In this document: positions 38,240-46,248 of the stretch, piece after piece
Position numbering within the stretch: position 1 is the stretch's first letter
Layout: the number at the start of each line of letters is the position of its first letter
Origin: Streptomyces davaonensis JCM 4913
Lineage (GTDB): Bacteria; Actinomycetota; Actinomycetes; Streptomycetales; Streptomycetaceae
Assembly (NCBI RefSeq): GCF_000349325.1
Contig: NC_020504.1
Span: 5,490,053 to 5,554,052 of the forward strand
Direction: 5' to 3'
DNA length: 64,000 bases
The notes under the pieces: generated by a model
What the model was told of the DNA's origin: nothing
The model's database searches: none
What the model saw: the letters and a program-made list of their open reading frames with translations, nothing else
Translations under genes and position numbers: made by a program

Positions 38240-38376
38240 TTCGTAGGCGGCTGCGGGTGATTCGTGGTTGCTCGCGCAGTTCCCCGCGCCCCTGGACGTC
38301 GGACCAGTGGACCCACGCTTTCAGGGGCGCGGGGAACTGCGCGACCAGCCCCCACCCACCCGCAGCCGCCTACGAA
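38240..38376. repeat. Large Streptomyces intergenic inverted repeat (terminator-like)
   Basis: Two nested inverted repeats form one ~137-base structure. The outer arms are 38240-38258 (TTCGTAGGCGGCTGCGGGT) and 38358-38376. The inner arms are 38271-38293 (CGCGCAGTTCCCCGCGCCCCT core) and 38323-38344. The inner core, AGGGGCGCGGGGAACTGCGCGA, is the dispersed element found at gene ends across Streptomyces genomes. It lies between purU and the converging anti-sigma gene and can fold into a long hairpin on either strand. Confidence 0.8.
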
Positions 38377-38389
38377 GCAGCAACCCGCC

Positions 38390-39727
38390 CTACATCCGGC
38401 TCAGCGACGCCACGGAGAACAGCACATCCCGGATCGCGTCACGGTCACCGACCTGCCCCGCCGCAGCCTCCGCGGGTGGGACATGGCCCGCCGCCAGCTG
38501 ACAGAACTCCGCCCCGTCCAACGCCACGTGCGCGACTTCCCGCTCGACAGAGCCCACCGCCGCCAGCGAGTCCAGCGGGATCAGCCACTCGCCCCCGCCC
38601 GACCCCTCGATCTCCAGCCGCAGGCTACGGCCCCGACCGGGCGCCGCAAGCCCCTTCCTTCGGCGCTCGGCCAGCGCGGCGGGGAGCATCCGGGCCGCCA
38701 GGTCGATCATGTCGTGCAGATGCCGGCCCGACGGCGGCTCGTAGGGATAGTCCACGGCGTCCGCGATGTCCCCCGCGTGCACCCAGCACTCGAACGCCCG
38801 GTCCAGCATCGCGTCATGCAGCGGCAGTTCGAAGTCGCCGTAGGAGACGGGCAGCGCGCCCGCCTGGCCGCCGGTGAAGGAGACCGTGCGGACCAGGTCG
38901 TGGCTCTGCTCCCGCCAGGGCGCCCGCACCGCGCGGGTGGGCGGGAAGTGTGAGGCCCGCCAGTACGCCTCGGTCCGGGCGGACGGGGTGGGGCGGTCGG
39001 CCGGGACCTCGCCCAGCGGGTCGTCCAGGCCCAGGGTGAGCGCGACCAGGCCGTCGACGCTGAGCAGATGCGCGATCACCCCGGCGACCGTCGTACGGCG
39101 GCTGGTCGCCTTGTCGGCGCGGAACCAGCGCAGTCGCACGGGCGCGTGCCACTCGGCGTCCCCGAAGTCCTGAAGCAGCGCGTCAAGGCGCGCCGTCTCG
39201 GCGTCGTACGCGGTCGCCCAGCCGGGGACCGGGATGCGCGGTGGGCGGCGCTCCAGGCAGCTCTCCAGGACCCGGGTGCGCAGGGCGGGGTCCAGGTCGA
39301 GGCTCTCCGTCGGGTGCAGCAGACCGACCGCCTCGCGCAGCCGCAGTGCCTCGTCGGCGCAGGTGCCGCAGTCGCCGAGATGCGCCTCCACGGCGAGCGC
39401 CTCCTCGGCCGAGCAGGCGGCCAGCGCCCACGCGCCGAGCAGGGACTTCAGCACCGGGTGCGCCAGGACGAGCGGGGCCGGCCGGTCCAGTTCGGGCAAG
39501 GGCCTGCCGGTGTCCTCGACGGAGGCGCGGGGCAGCGGTATGCGGGGCGGCTGGTTCGGTTCGGGGCGCGGGCTGTCGCCGCCGCCGTCGGCGGGGCCAC
39601 CGGGAGCGGACGCGCCGGCGTTCCGGTCGTCGCCGCCCTGCTGCCGCTGATCGTCCTTGTGCTCCTTGTTCGGCTCGCCGTCTCCCCCGTGGTCGTCGTA
39701 CGCCTCGAACCGGCCCAGGTCGCTCAC
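38390..39727 (-). CDS. Zinc-finger anti-sigma factor fused to a mycothiol-DinB-like domain
   Basis: The 445-residue protein has a charged, low-complexity N-terminus (residues 1-75). A zf-HC2 anti-sigma motif follows at about 90-135 (HPVLKSLLGAWALAACSAEEALAVEAHLGDCGTCADEALRLREA, with His-x3-Cys-x2-Cys). From about 165 to 430 there is a maleylpyruvate-isomerase-like (MDMPI) domain: VAGVIAHLLSVDGLVAL, AFECWVHAGDIADAVDYPY. There is no membrane segment, so it is a cytoplasmic anti-sigma factor. The GTG start overlaps the stop of the sigma-factor gene by 4 bases, so it should bind that sigma factor. A thiol or redox cue through zinc or mycothiol is my inference. Confidence 0.82.
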   Translation of the reverse strand: MSDLGRFEAYDDHGGDGEPNKEHKDDQRQQGGDDRNAGASAPGGPADGGGDSPRPEPNQPPRIPLPRASVEDTGRPLPELDRPAPLVLAHPVLKSLLGAWALAACSAEEALAVEAHLGDCGTCADEALRLREAVGLLHPTESLDLDPALRTRVLESCLERRPPRIPVPGWATAYDAETARLDALLQDFGDAEWHAPVRLRWFRADKATSRRTTVAGVIAHLLSVDGLVALTLGLDDPLGEVPADRPTPSARTEAYWRASHFPPTRAVRAPWREQSHDLVRTVSFTGGQAGALPVSYGDFELPLHDAMLDRAFECWVHAGDIADAVDYPYEPPSGRHLHDMIDLAARMLPAALAERRRKGLAAPGRGRSLRLEIEGSGGGEWLIPLDSLAAVGSVEREVAHVALDGAEFCQLAAGHVPPAEAAAGQVGDRDAIRDVLFSVASLSRM

Positions 39728-40296
39728 ACCGCACCCCCGTGTCCCGGCGGGGCGCCGGCGTCGTGGGCGGTGGCCAGGAGCTGGAGGCCGAGGCGGAGCC
39801 GGCGGCGGGCCTCGTCCTCGGTCACGCCGAGGTCGGCGGCGGTCTGGCGGTAGTCGCGGCGCTGGAAGTAGGCCAGCTCCAGGGCGGCGCGCAGGGGCAC
39901 CGGCATGGCCTGGACGATGTAGTCGGCGCGGGCGGCGACCGAGGCGTGGCGCACCTTGCGCTCCAGGTCCTCGGGGGTGCCGTGGCCGCCCTGGGCGAGC
40001 GCGGCCGTCTCGGTGGCGCGCAGGCGCCGTACGGCGAGGCGGTGGGTGAGGTCGGCCACCCAGGAGCGCAGCGGGCCCTGCTTGGGGTCGTAGGCGTCGG
40101 GGTGCTCCCAGACGTGGGTGAAGACCTCGCGGGTGACGCTGTCGGCGGCGTGCTCGTCGCCGAGGACGGTGTGGGCCAGGCCGTGCACCAGCGAGGCGAA
40201 GCGGTCGTAGACCTCGCCGAGGGCGGCCGCCTCGCCGCGTGCCAGGCGCTGCTGCATCTTGCGGTCCCAGCGGGGCGGTGCGTCCTTCTTCGCCAT
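39724..40296 (-). CDS. ECF-type sigma-70 family sigma factor
   Basis: The 190-residue protein has region 2 (ALGEVYDRFASLVHGLAHTVLGDEHAADSVTREVFTHVWEHP) and region 4 (LRAALELAYFQRRDYRQTAADLGVTEDEARRRLRLGL), as in group-4 sigma factors. ATG with GGGAGGGGG upstream. The same frame is open further upstream, but sigma homology starts here. It forms an operon with the anti-sigma gene (4-base overlap) and is divergent from an STAS gene. Confidence 0.88.
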   Translation of the reverse strand: MAKKDAPPRWDRKMQQRLARGEAAALGEVYDRFASLVHGLAHTVLGDEHAADSVTREVFTHVWEHPDAYDPKQGPLRSWVADLTHRLAVRRLRATETAALAQGGHGTPEDLERKVRHASVAARADYIVQAMPVPLRAALELAYFQRRDYRQTAADLGVTEDEARRRLRLGLQLLATAHDAGAPPGHGGAV

Positions 40297-40609
40297 GCGG
40301 CCCCCTCCCGTCACACTGCCTGTGCCCTGGTCAAGACTGCTCCCACCGTCTCCTCGAATGTAGTCGGCACCTCTGACAGCGCACGCCCCTTTGTCGCATT
40401 GTGCGCCCCCAGGGAGGCCCGGAGTGATAGTGAACGGTCGCCTACCCGGTTCAGAACTGATCGAACAAGACTGGACACGACAGAAACAAGCCTCTTTGTG
40501 ACTTTTTCTGTTTCTGGCCCCGAGTTTCAGGGCACTGCCGCTGGGCAGCCGCGCTGCAAGGAAGCGTAGGGACAGCTTCCGTTTGCGGGGGGTCCGGCGA
40601 GCGAAGGGC
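40297..40609. promoter_or_regulatory. Divergent sigma factor / STAS promoter region
   Basis: This 313-base gap is AT-richer around 40440-40520 and contains an 8-bp perfect inverted repeat CAGAAACA (40481-40488) / TGTTTCTG (40509-40516) with a 20-base loop. A GAAC...GAAC pair occurs just before it. The inverted repeat could be an operator or an mRNA hairpin in the STAS leader. No gene is visible. Confidence 0.45.
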
Positions 40610-40990
40610 ATGGCGGTGGCGTTCAAGGTGACCTGCGAGGAGCAAGGCGGGTGGGCCGTGCTGCGCGTGTCGGGCGAACTGGATCTCGTGACCTCGCCCG
40701 CGCTGCGCCAGCGCATACACGACAACGTGGCCGAGGGCCGCCACAGTCTCGTGCTCGATCTGTCCGAGGTCTTCTTCTGCGACTCCAGCGGGGTCGGTGT
40801 GCTGATCGCCGCCCGTCGCCTGGTCCGCTCCTGCCGGGGCCGGCTGCGCCTGATCCTGCCCGCCCACGGCGCCGTCGAGGGCTCCCACGTCAACCGCGTC
40901 CTCGGTGCCCTGGGCGTCCGGCGCCTGTTCGACGTCCACCCCGACCTGCACTCGGCCACCGACGAGACGACGGGGCCGCTGTCGGCGTAG
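40610..40990 (+). CDS. STAS-domain anti-anti-sigma factor
   Basis: This 126-residue SpoIIAA/RsbV-like protein has the motif LVLDLSEVFFCDSSGVGVLIAARR; the Ser in CDSSG is the expected phosphorylation site. Unphosphorylated, such proteins bind an HATPase anti-sigma kinase and free its sigma factor. The HATPase protein at 45772 is a possible partner but is not adjacent. I chose the ATG at 40610 (MAVAFKVTCEEQ); a start at 40583 adds a basic tail of doubtful value. Confidence 0.87.
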   Translation: MAVAFKVTCEEQGGWAVLRVSGELDLVTSPALRQRIHDNVAEGRHSLVLDLSEVFFCDSSGVGVLIAARRLVRSCRGRLRLILPAHGAVEGSHVNRVLGALGVRRLFDVHPDLHSATDETTGPLSA

Positions 40991-41131
40991 CGGGTGTCGT
41001 TTGGCCACGCCGTTGTCCCAAAATTCCCTCGGTCTTGGCACAACCAACACTTTCTTGCTCGCGGACGGCCCCCGGCGTCGTACGCTCCGTGCCAGAAGCA
41101 CCCCACGTGACGTAAAGGCGGCACGAAAGAC

Positions 41132-41644
41132 ATGGTCAGCAGCGAGTACGAGCGCAGGATCGCCGCCCGGTTCGCCACCTTCGACCAGGACGGCAACGGC
41201 TACATCGACCGCGCGGACTTCAACGCGGCGGCCAAGGCCGTGCTGGCGGAGTTCGGTACGGCGGCCCGGTCCGACAAGGGCCAGGCGGTGTACATCGGCG
41301 CCGAGGCGTTCTGGCAGGGCATGGCGGGAATCGCGGACCGGGACGGCGATCAGCGCATCACGCGGGACGAGTTCGTGGGCGGCGCGGTCAAGCGACTGCG
41401 CGACAACCCCGACCGGTTCGCCGAGATCGCCCGCCCCTTCCTGCACGCGGCCCTGGCCGTGGCCGACGGGGACGGCGACGGGGCGGCCACCCTCACCGAC
41501 ACCGTGCGCGTGCTGACCGCCCTGGGCGTGAACGTCGACATCGCGCGGGCGGCCGCGGACACGCTCGACGCCGATCACGACGGCAGGGTGGAGGAGTCCG
41601 AGATCGTGACGGCCTTCGCCCGCTACTTCACGGTCCCCGAGTAA
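41132..41644 (+). CDS. EF-hand calcium-binding protein
   Basis: The 170-residue protein has four EF-hand loops in calmodulin-like spacing: residues 18-29 (DQDGNGYIDRAD), 69-80 (DRDGDQRITRDE), 112-123 (DGDGDGAATLTD) and 146-157 (DADHDGRVEESE). Loops 2 and 4 are canonical with Glu at position 12. Loops 1 and 3 end in Asp and should bind Ca2+ more weakly. It resembles sarcoplasmic calcium-binding-type proteins of Streptomyces (the Cab group). It has no signal peptide and is probably a cytosolic Ca2+ buffer or sensor. Its 3' end overlaps the converging acyl-CoA ligase gene by 22 bases. Confidence 0.92.
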   Translation: MVSSEYERRIAARFATFDQDGNGYIDRADFNAAAKAVLAEFGTAARSDKGQAVYIGAEAFWQGMAGIADRDGDQRITRDEFVGGAVKRLRDNPDRFAEIARPFLHAALAVADGDGDGAATLTDTVRVLTALGVNVDIARAAADTLDADHDGRVEESEIVTAFARYFTVPE

Positions 41645-43146
41645 CGCTCCCTGAGCTTGTACTTGAGCACCTTGCGCAGCGTGTCGTTGCGCGGAAGGGC
41701 GTCCACCACCTCCAGTTGCTCCGGCAGCTTGTGCACGGACAGCCCTTCCGCGCGTAGGTACGCGGTGAGCCGTGCCAGACTCAACTCCTCCGCCCCCGGC
41801 AGCTGTTCCACGACGGCGCACACGCGCTCCCCGCGCTCGGCGTCGGGCAGCCCGATGACGGCCGCGTCCGCGACCGCCGGGTGCCGGTGCAGCAGATCCT
41901 CGATCTCCTGGGCCGAGATGTTCTCCCCCTTGCGGATGATCACGTCCTTCAGTCGCCCGGTGAGCACCAGATGCCCGCCGTCGGTGAGACGGCCCAGGTC
42001 GCCGGTGCGCAGGAACCCCTCCGGGTCGAAGGCCGCCGCGCTCTGCGCCGGGTCCAGATAGCCCCGGCACACCGCCTCCCCGCGCAGCCGGACCTCCCCG
42101 TCGACGATCCGGATCTCCATCCCCTCGGGCGGCCGCCCCTCCGTGGTGGCGAGCAGCTCCGGGTCGTCGTCCGGATCGCCCATCGTGATCATCGGCACCT
42201 CGGTCATGCCGTAGCCATGGGTCAGCTGTACGCCCATCTCCCGGACGACCGAGTGGTACAGCTCCGGCGGTTTGGGCGCCCCGCCGCCCGCGAGCAGCCG
42301 GAGCGTCGGGACCACCTTGGTGCCGGGCTGTTTGCGCTGTTCGGTCAGGAACATCGAGTAGAAGGCCGTAGACCCGCCCGCCATCGTCACCCCGTGCCGC
42401 CGGAAGCCCGCGAGCGCGTCCGGCAGCGCGAACTGCTCGAACAGCACCGCCGGGAAGCCGTACAGCAGCAGCATCACCATGTAGTCAGGGCCGCCTATGT
42501 GGGCGTAGGGGAAGGCGATCGAGCCGATGTCGGCGGAGGCCGGGCGCAGGGCGTGGGCGAGGCAGGAGCCGCCCGCGATCAGCGAACGGTCCGTGTGCAG
42601 CACGCCCTTGGGGTCGGAGGTGGTGCCCGACGTCCAGTAGATCCAGCGGACGGAGGTGCCCTCGGCGGGTGGTTCGGGCAGTACGGCCGGATCGCCGTCC
42701 GGGAGGCGGTCGTACGCCTCGAACACGCCCTTCGCGCCGAGCCGTCGCGCCATCTCGGTGTGGTCGAAGCCGCGCCAGGTGCCCGGTACGGCGAAGTACT
42801 CGGCCTTGGACTCGCGCAGCGCGAAGCCGACCTCGCGGTCCCGGTAGAAGGGGATGACCGGTGACTGCACGGCGCCGAGGCGGGCCAGGGCGAAGGAGAG
42901 CAGGACCGTCTCGATCCGGGTGGGCAGTTGCCAGGCCACGACGGTGCCGGGGCGCACGCCCAGGTCGAACAGGCCGGCCGCCACTCGCTCGGCACGCGCG
43001 CGTAGCTCGCCGAAGCTCAGGGAGCGGTCCTCCTGGAGGAGGACCGGCCGGTCGGGGGTGCGGGCGGCGCGGCGGGCGAGCAGGTCCCACAGGGTCCGGG
43101 CGGAGCTCAGGTCGCGTGCGGTGTCGGTCTCGGTGGCGTCGGTCAC
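41623..43146 (-). CDS. AMP-forming acyl-CoA synthetase (cyclohexanecarboxylate/fatty-acid type)
   Basis: The 507-residue ANL ligase has box I YWTSGTTSDPKGV (about residue 180), IAFPYAHIGGPDYM, HGYGMTEVPMIT, the hinge GFLRTGDLGRL...GRLKDVIIRKGENISAQEIE and a C-terminal LPRNDTLRKVLKYKLRERY that places the catalytic Lys. It resembles AliA/FadD ligases acting on cyclic or medium-chain acids. GTG start with AAAGGGG upstream. A perfect CTGACGATTCGTCAG palindrome is 17 bases upstream of the start, shared with the divergent dehydrogenase operon. Confidence 0.87.
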   Translation of the reverse strand: MTDATETDTARDLSSARTLWDLLARRAARTPDRPVLLQEDRSLSFGELRARAERVAAGLFDLGVRPGTVVAWQLPTRIETVLLSFALARLGAVQSPVIPFYRDREVGFALRESKAEYFAVPGTWRGFDHTEMARRLGAKGVFEAYDRLPDGDPAVLPEPPAEGTSVRWIYWTSGTTSDPKGVLHTDRSLIAGGSCLAHALRPASADIGSIAFPYAHIGGPDYMVMLLLYGFPAVLFEQFALPDALAGFRRHGVTMAGGSTAFYSMFLTEQRKQPGTKVVPTLRLLAGGGAPKPPELYHSVVREMGVQLTHGYGMTEVPMITMGDPDDDPELLATTEGRPPEGMEIRIVDGEVRLRGEAVCRGYLDPAQSAAAFDPEGFLRTGDLGRLTDGGHLVLTGRLKDVIIRKGENISAQEIEDLLHRHPAVADAAVIGLPDAERGERVCAVVEQLPGAEELSLARLTAYLRAEGLSVHKLPEQLEVVDALPRNDTLRKVLKYKLRERYSGTVK

Positions 43147-43162
43147 GGCGGCGGCCCCTTTG

Positions 43163-43177
43163 CTGACGATTCGTCAG
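43163..43177. promoter_or_regulatory. Palindromic operator copy A
   Basis: CTGACGATTCGTCAG, a perfect palindrome with 7-base arms, lies 17 bases before the acyl-CoA ligase start (minus strand). It is one of seven copies in the window. Confidence 0.75.
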
Positions 43178-43238
43178 ATCGTGCGCAGAGCGTAGGGCGC
43201 CCCGCCTTGTCGGTCCAGGGGTGCGGGGCTAGCCTGAG

Positions 43239-43253
43239 CTGACGGATCGTCAG
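43239..43253. promoter_or_regulatory. Palindromic operator copy B
   Basis: CTGACGGATCGTCAG lies 16 bases before the start of the first dehydrogenase gene. Copies A and B are 76 bases apart (centre to centre) in the same divergent promoter region, so both directions can be repressed. Confidence 0.75.
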
Positions 43254-43268
43254 ATTGGTGGCCGCCGT

Positions 43269-44399
43269 ATGGACCTCTCGTACACGCCCGAGGAGGAGGA
43301 GTTCCGGGCGCGCTTGAGGCAGTGGCTCGGCGAGGTGCTGCCGAAGCTGCCTCCGCCGCCGGACCCCTCCGACTGGCCCGGACGACGCGCCTACGACCTC
43401 GGCTGGCAGCGCATGCTCCATGACGCCGGGTACGCCGACGTCCACTGGGACGCCTCACCGACCACCCGGCTCATCTACCTGGAGGAGACCGAACGCGCGG
43501 GTGCTCCCTATGTGGGCGCGAACTTCGTCGGACTGCTTCACGCGGGGCCCACCATCGCCGCCGAGGGCACCCCCGAACAGCGGGCGCGCTGGCTGCCGCC
43601 GATCCTGTGCGGCGCGGAGGTCTGGTGCCAGGGCTTCAGCGAACCCGGCGCGGGATCCGACCTCGCGGCGCTGCGCACGCGCGCGTGGCGCGACGGCGAC
43701 GACTATGTGGTGACCGGCTCCAAGATCTGGACCTCGCACGCCGAAGTCGCCGACTGGTGCGAGCTGTTGGTGCGCACCGACCTCGACGCCCCCAAGCATC
43801 GCGGCATCACCTGGCTGGCGATGCGCATGGACGCCCCGGGCGTCACCGTACGGCCGCTGCGCACCCTCGCCGGGTCCACCGAGTTCGCCGAGGTCTTCCT
43901 CGACGAGGTGCGGGTGCCGGTCGCGCACCGGGTCGGCGCGGAGAACGACGGCTGGCGGGTGACGATGGTGACGCTCTCCTTCGAGCGCGGCACGGCCTTC
44001 GTCGGCGAGGTCGTCGCCTGCCGCCGCGTCCTGCGCGAACTCGCCGCCGAGGCCCGCGGGAACGGCCGCTGGGACGATCCGGCGCTACGACGCAGGCTCG
44101 GCCGCCTGAACGCCGAGTTCCGCGCGCTGTGGCGGCTGACGCAGTGGAACGTGAGCGAGGCGTCGGCCGGCGGCGTGCCCGGGGTGGGCGGTTCGGTTTT
44201 CAAACTGAGGTATTCGCACGCCCGCCAGGAGCTCTACGACGCCGCCGCCGACGTCCTCGGGCCCGACGCCCTCGATCTCGGCCGGGGCTGGATGTTCGAC
44301 CGGCTGTCGTCGCTGTCGTACACCATCGCGGCCGGGACCTCGCAGATCCAGCGGAACATCGTGGCCGAACGGATCCTCGGGCTGCCGAAGGGGCGGTGA
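43269..44399 (+). CDS. Acyl-CoA dehydrogenase, probable catalytic subunit of a heteromer
   Basis: The 376-residue flavoprotein has YTPEEEEFRARLRQWLGE at the N-terminus, the beta domain CQGFSEPGAGSDLAALRT and VTGSKIWTSHAEVADW, and the C-terminal TSQIQRNIVAERILGLP. The C-terminal segment reads AAGTSQIQ, so the Glu of the MCAD-type EGTSQIQ motif is missing. Instead a Glu sits in LSFERG (about residue 240), the position used by isovaleryl-CoA and actinobacterial FadE enzymes. It lies 2 bases upstream of a second, shorter dehydrogenase gene, the usual arrangement of alpha2beta2 FadE pairs in steroid-type pathways. Confidence 0.88.
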   Translation: MDLSYTPEEEEFRARLRQWLGEVLPKLPPPPDPSDWPGRRAYDLGWQRMLHDAGYADVHWDASPTTRLIYLEETERAGAPYVGANFVGLLHAGPTIAAEGTPEQRARWLPPILCGAEVWCQGFSEPGAGSDLAALRTRAWRDGDDYVVTGSKIWTSHAEVADWCELLVRTDLDAPKHRGITWLAMRMDAPGVTVRPLRTLAGSTEFAEVFLDEVRVPVAHRVGAENDGWRVTMVTLSFERGTAFVGEVVACRRVLRELAAEARGNGRWDDPALRRRLGRLNAEFRALWRLTQWNVSEASAGGVPGVGGSVFKLRYSHARQELYDAAADVLGPDALDLGRGWMFDRLSSLSYTIAAGTSQIQRNIVAERILGLPKGR

Positions 44400-44401
44400 G
44401 C

Positions 44402-45268
44402 ATGCGGTTCCAACTGAGCGTGGAACAGCGGGCGTTGAAAGCGGGGATGCGGAAGCTGCTGGACCGCCGCCTCGGCCCCGAGGCGCTGCGTGCGGCCGTG
44501 GACGCGCCCGGCCTCGACCGGGCCCTGTGGCGGGAGCTGGGGGAGGCGGGGCTCTTCGCGCTGCGGCTGCCCGAGGCGGACGGCGGGGTCGGACTCGGGC
44601 TGCCGGAGGCCGTGTTGGTCTTCGAGGAGGCGGGCCGGGCGCTGCTGCCCGGCCCGCTCGCCGCCACTCACCTGGCGGCGGGCTCGGTACCGGGCGCGGC
44701 CACCGGGGAGACCGTCGTGACGGCCGTGGACGGCGTCCTGGTGGAGTGGCTGGACGCGGCCGACGTGGTGCTCGGGGACGCATCCGGCGCCGTGTCCCTG
44801 CGCTCCGTGGACCCGCTGACGCCGCTTCACCGCGTGCCCGCAGGGGCGGCCCCCGCGGACCCGCTCGCCGTCCTTCTCACCGCCGCCGAACAGCTGGGCA
44901 CCGCCACGCGCGCGTGCGAGCTGGCCGTGGAACACGCCCGGACCCGTGAGCAGTTCGGACAGCCCGTCGGGGCCTTCCAGGCGGTCAAGCATCTGTGCGC
45001 CGACATGCTGGTGCGGGCGGAGACGGCCCGTGCCGCCGTGTACGCGGCCGCCGTGACCCAGGACCCCGCCGACATCGCGGCGGCCCGGCTGCTGGCCGAC
45101 GAGGCCGCCGTACGCGGCGCCCGCGACTGCCTCCAGGTGCACGGCGGAATGGGCTTCACCTGGGAGTGCGAGGTGCATCTGCATCTGAAGCGGGCCTGGG
45201 TCCGGGCGCAGCGTGGCGGTGGCGGTACGGAGAGTGAGGAGCTGCTCGCCGCCGAGTTGGTCGCCTGA
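44402..45268 (+). CDS. Short acyl-CoA dehydrogenase, probable non-catalytic partner subunit
   Basis: The 288-residue protein keeps the N-terminal domain (LSVEQRALKAGMRKLLDRR, LPEADGGVGLGLPE) and the C-terminal helices (EHARTREQFGQPVGAFQAVKHLCADM, LQVHGGMGFTWECEVHLHLKRAW). Its middle beta domain is cut to ~60 residues. It lacks both candidate catalytic Glu positions: there is no FERG, and the end has no EGTS. This matches the beta subunits of heterotetrameric FadE enzymes of mycobacterial sterol catabolism. ATG start, 2-base gap from the first subunit, so translational coupling is likely. Confidence 0.85.
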   Translation: MRFQLSVEQRALKAGMRKLLDRRLGPEALRAAVDAPGLDRALWRELGEAGLFALRLPEADGGVGLGLPEAVLVFEEAGRALLPGPLAATHLAAGSVPGAATGETVVTAVDGVLVEWLDAADVVLGDASGAVSLRSVDPLTPLHRVPAGAAPADPLAVLLTAAEQLGTATRACELAVEHARTREQFGQPVGAFQAVKHLCADMLVRAETARAAVYAAAVTQDPADIAAARLLADEAAVRGARDCLQVHGGMGFTWECEVHLHLKRAWVRAQRGGGGTESEELLAAELVA

Positions 45269-45771
45269 GAGGCGAAAAGGGCTTCTGGGCTGCGGATCTG
45301 GTGGTGGATCAGCCGTCGATGTCGCGGATTGTGGCATACCGGAACTACGGAGCGTTGATATCGGGTTGTGTCCTAGGTGTGACTCGTCACGTCCTGGAGT
45401 CGGCGCCCCGCTCCGGTACCTTGTGTGGGATGCGAGTGGTTCCGAGCACGAGCCATGCCGGAGTGGCCCTTGAGGCGGCTCCGGATCCGGCGATGCGTGC
45501 CGGTTCTCGCAGGGTGGGCGCGGTTTCGGCCCCCGCCTGTTCGACTCCCCGTCAAGCGCGTCGCACAGTATCCCGCACGGGTACTCCTTCGCGCTGGAAT
45601 ATGCCCGAAGCGCTTGTTGGGGTGACTGTACGTCAACCATGCTGTCTCGTAAGGGATTCACGTTCCGTGACCCTGGCTCCGGCCATTGTTCTGGTCATGC
45701 AAAAAATGGCTACGATCGTGGCCCTCGTGAGGCGCGGGGCTATGAGTCCGCCGGTTCGGATGGTGTGAGCG
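45269..45771. other. 503-base gap before the HATPase gene
   Basis: No gene can be supported here. There is a near-perfect GTGACTCGTCAC palindrome at 45379-45390. A possible promoter has TACGAT at 45711-45716 with TTGTTC at 45686-45691 (19-base spacer), after an A6 run. A 23-codon frame starting at 45697 and ending 3 bases before the HATPase start could be a leader ORF, but it has no known pattern. The region is less GC-rich than its surroundings. Confidence 0.4.
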
Positions 45772-46248
45772 GTGCAGGTGCTTCAAGTGCAGCTGGAGAT
45801 CCGGCCCGACCCCGCTGAAGTGGGGCGAGCCCGGCGGTGGGCCCGCTCAAGGCTCGCCGGATCCGGGATAGGGGCCGATGACTCGCTCTCGGAGACCCTG
45901 GTCCTGCTCGTGTCCGAACTGGTCACCAACGCCGTGGTGCACACCGGTTGCCCGGCCGTGCTGCGGCTGTTCCTGCCCGGAGCGGCGGCCGGCCCCGATC
46001 TGGTCACCGTCCGTCTCGAGGTGGTCGACGCCAGCGGCCGTGCCCCGGTGCCGCGTTGTGCGGGTGGCGGGGAGACCGGCGGCCGGGGCCTCGCCCTCGT
46101 CGACGGACTGGCCGACCGCTGGGGCTGGATGCCCGAGGGCCCCGGCAAGCGCATCTGGTGCGAACTCGACCGCTGTGCCGAGCAACGCGAACCCGCCGCG
46201 GCCTACGGCGGCGGAGCCTTCGAAGGGCTGGCGTTCGAGGCGGTGTGA
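45772..46248 (+). CDS. HATPase-domain anti-sigma/serine kinase-like protein
   Basis: The 158-residue protein is an RsbW/SpoIIAB-like GHKL ATPase. Its N box is LVLLVSELVTNAVVHTG, G1 is in VVDASGR, and G2 is GGRGLALVDGLADRWGW. Streptomyces carry dozens of such proteins that bind sigma factors or phosphorylate STAS proteins. No sigma gene is adjacent; the STAS protein at 40610 is the nearest candidate partner. GTG start without a strong Shine-Dalgarno. The C-terminal ~20 residues (AAAYGGGAFEGLAFEAV) are a low-complexity tail. Confidence 0.82.
   Translation: MQVLQVQLEIRPDPAEVGRARRWARSRLAGSGIGADDSLSETLVLLVSELVTNAVVHTGCPAVLRLFLPGAAAGPDLVTVRLEVVDASGRAPVPRCAGGGETGGRGLALVDGLADRWGWMPEGPGKRIWCELDRCAEQREPAAAYGGGAFEGLAFEAV

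Noticed and set aside
45301..45768. 155-codon plus-strand ORF before the HATPase gene
   Set aside because: Poor GC3 pattern, Arg/Ser-rich product without family features and no ribosome binding site; treated as noncoding with a possible promoter inside.
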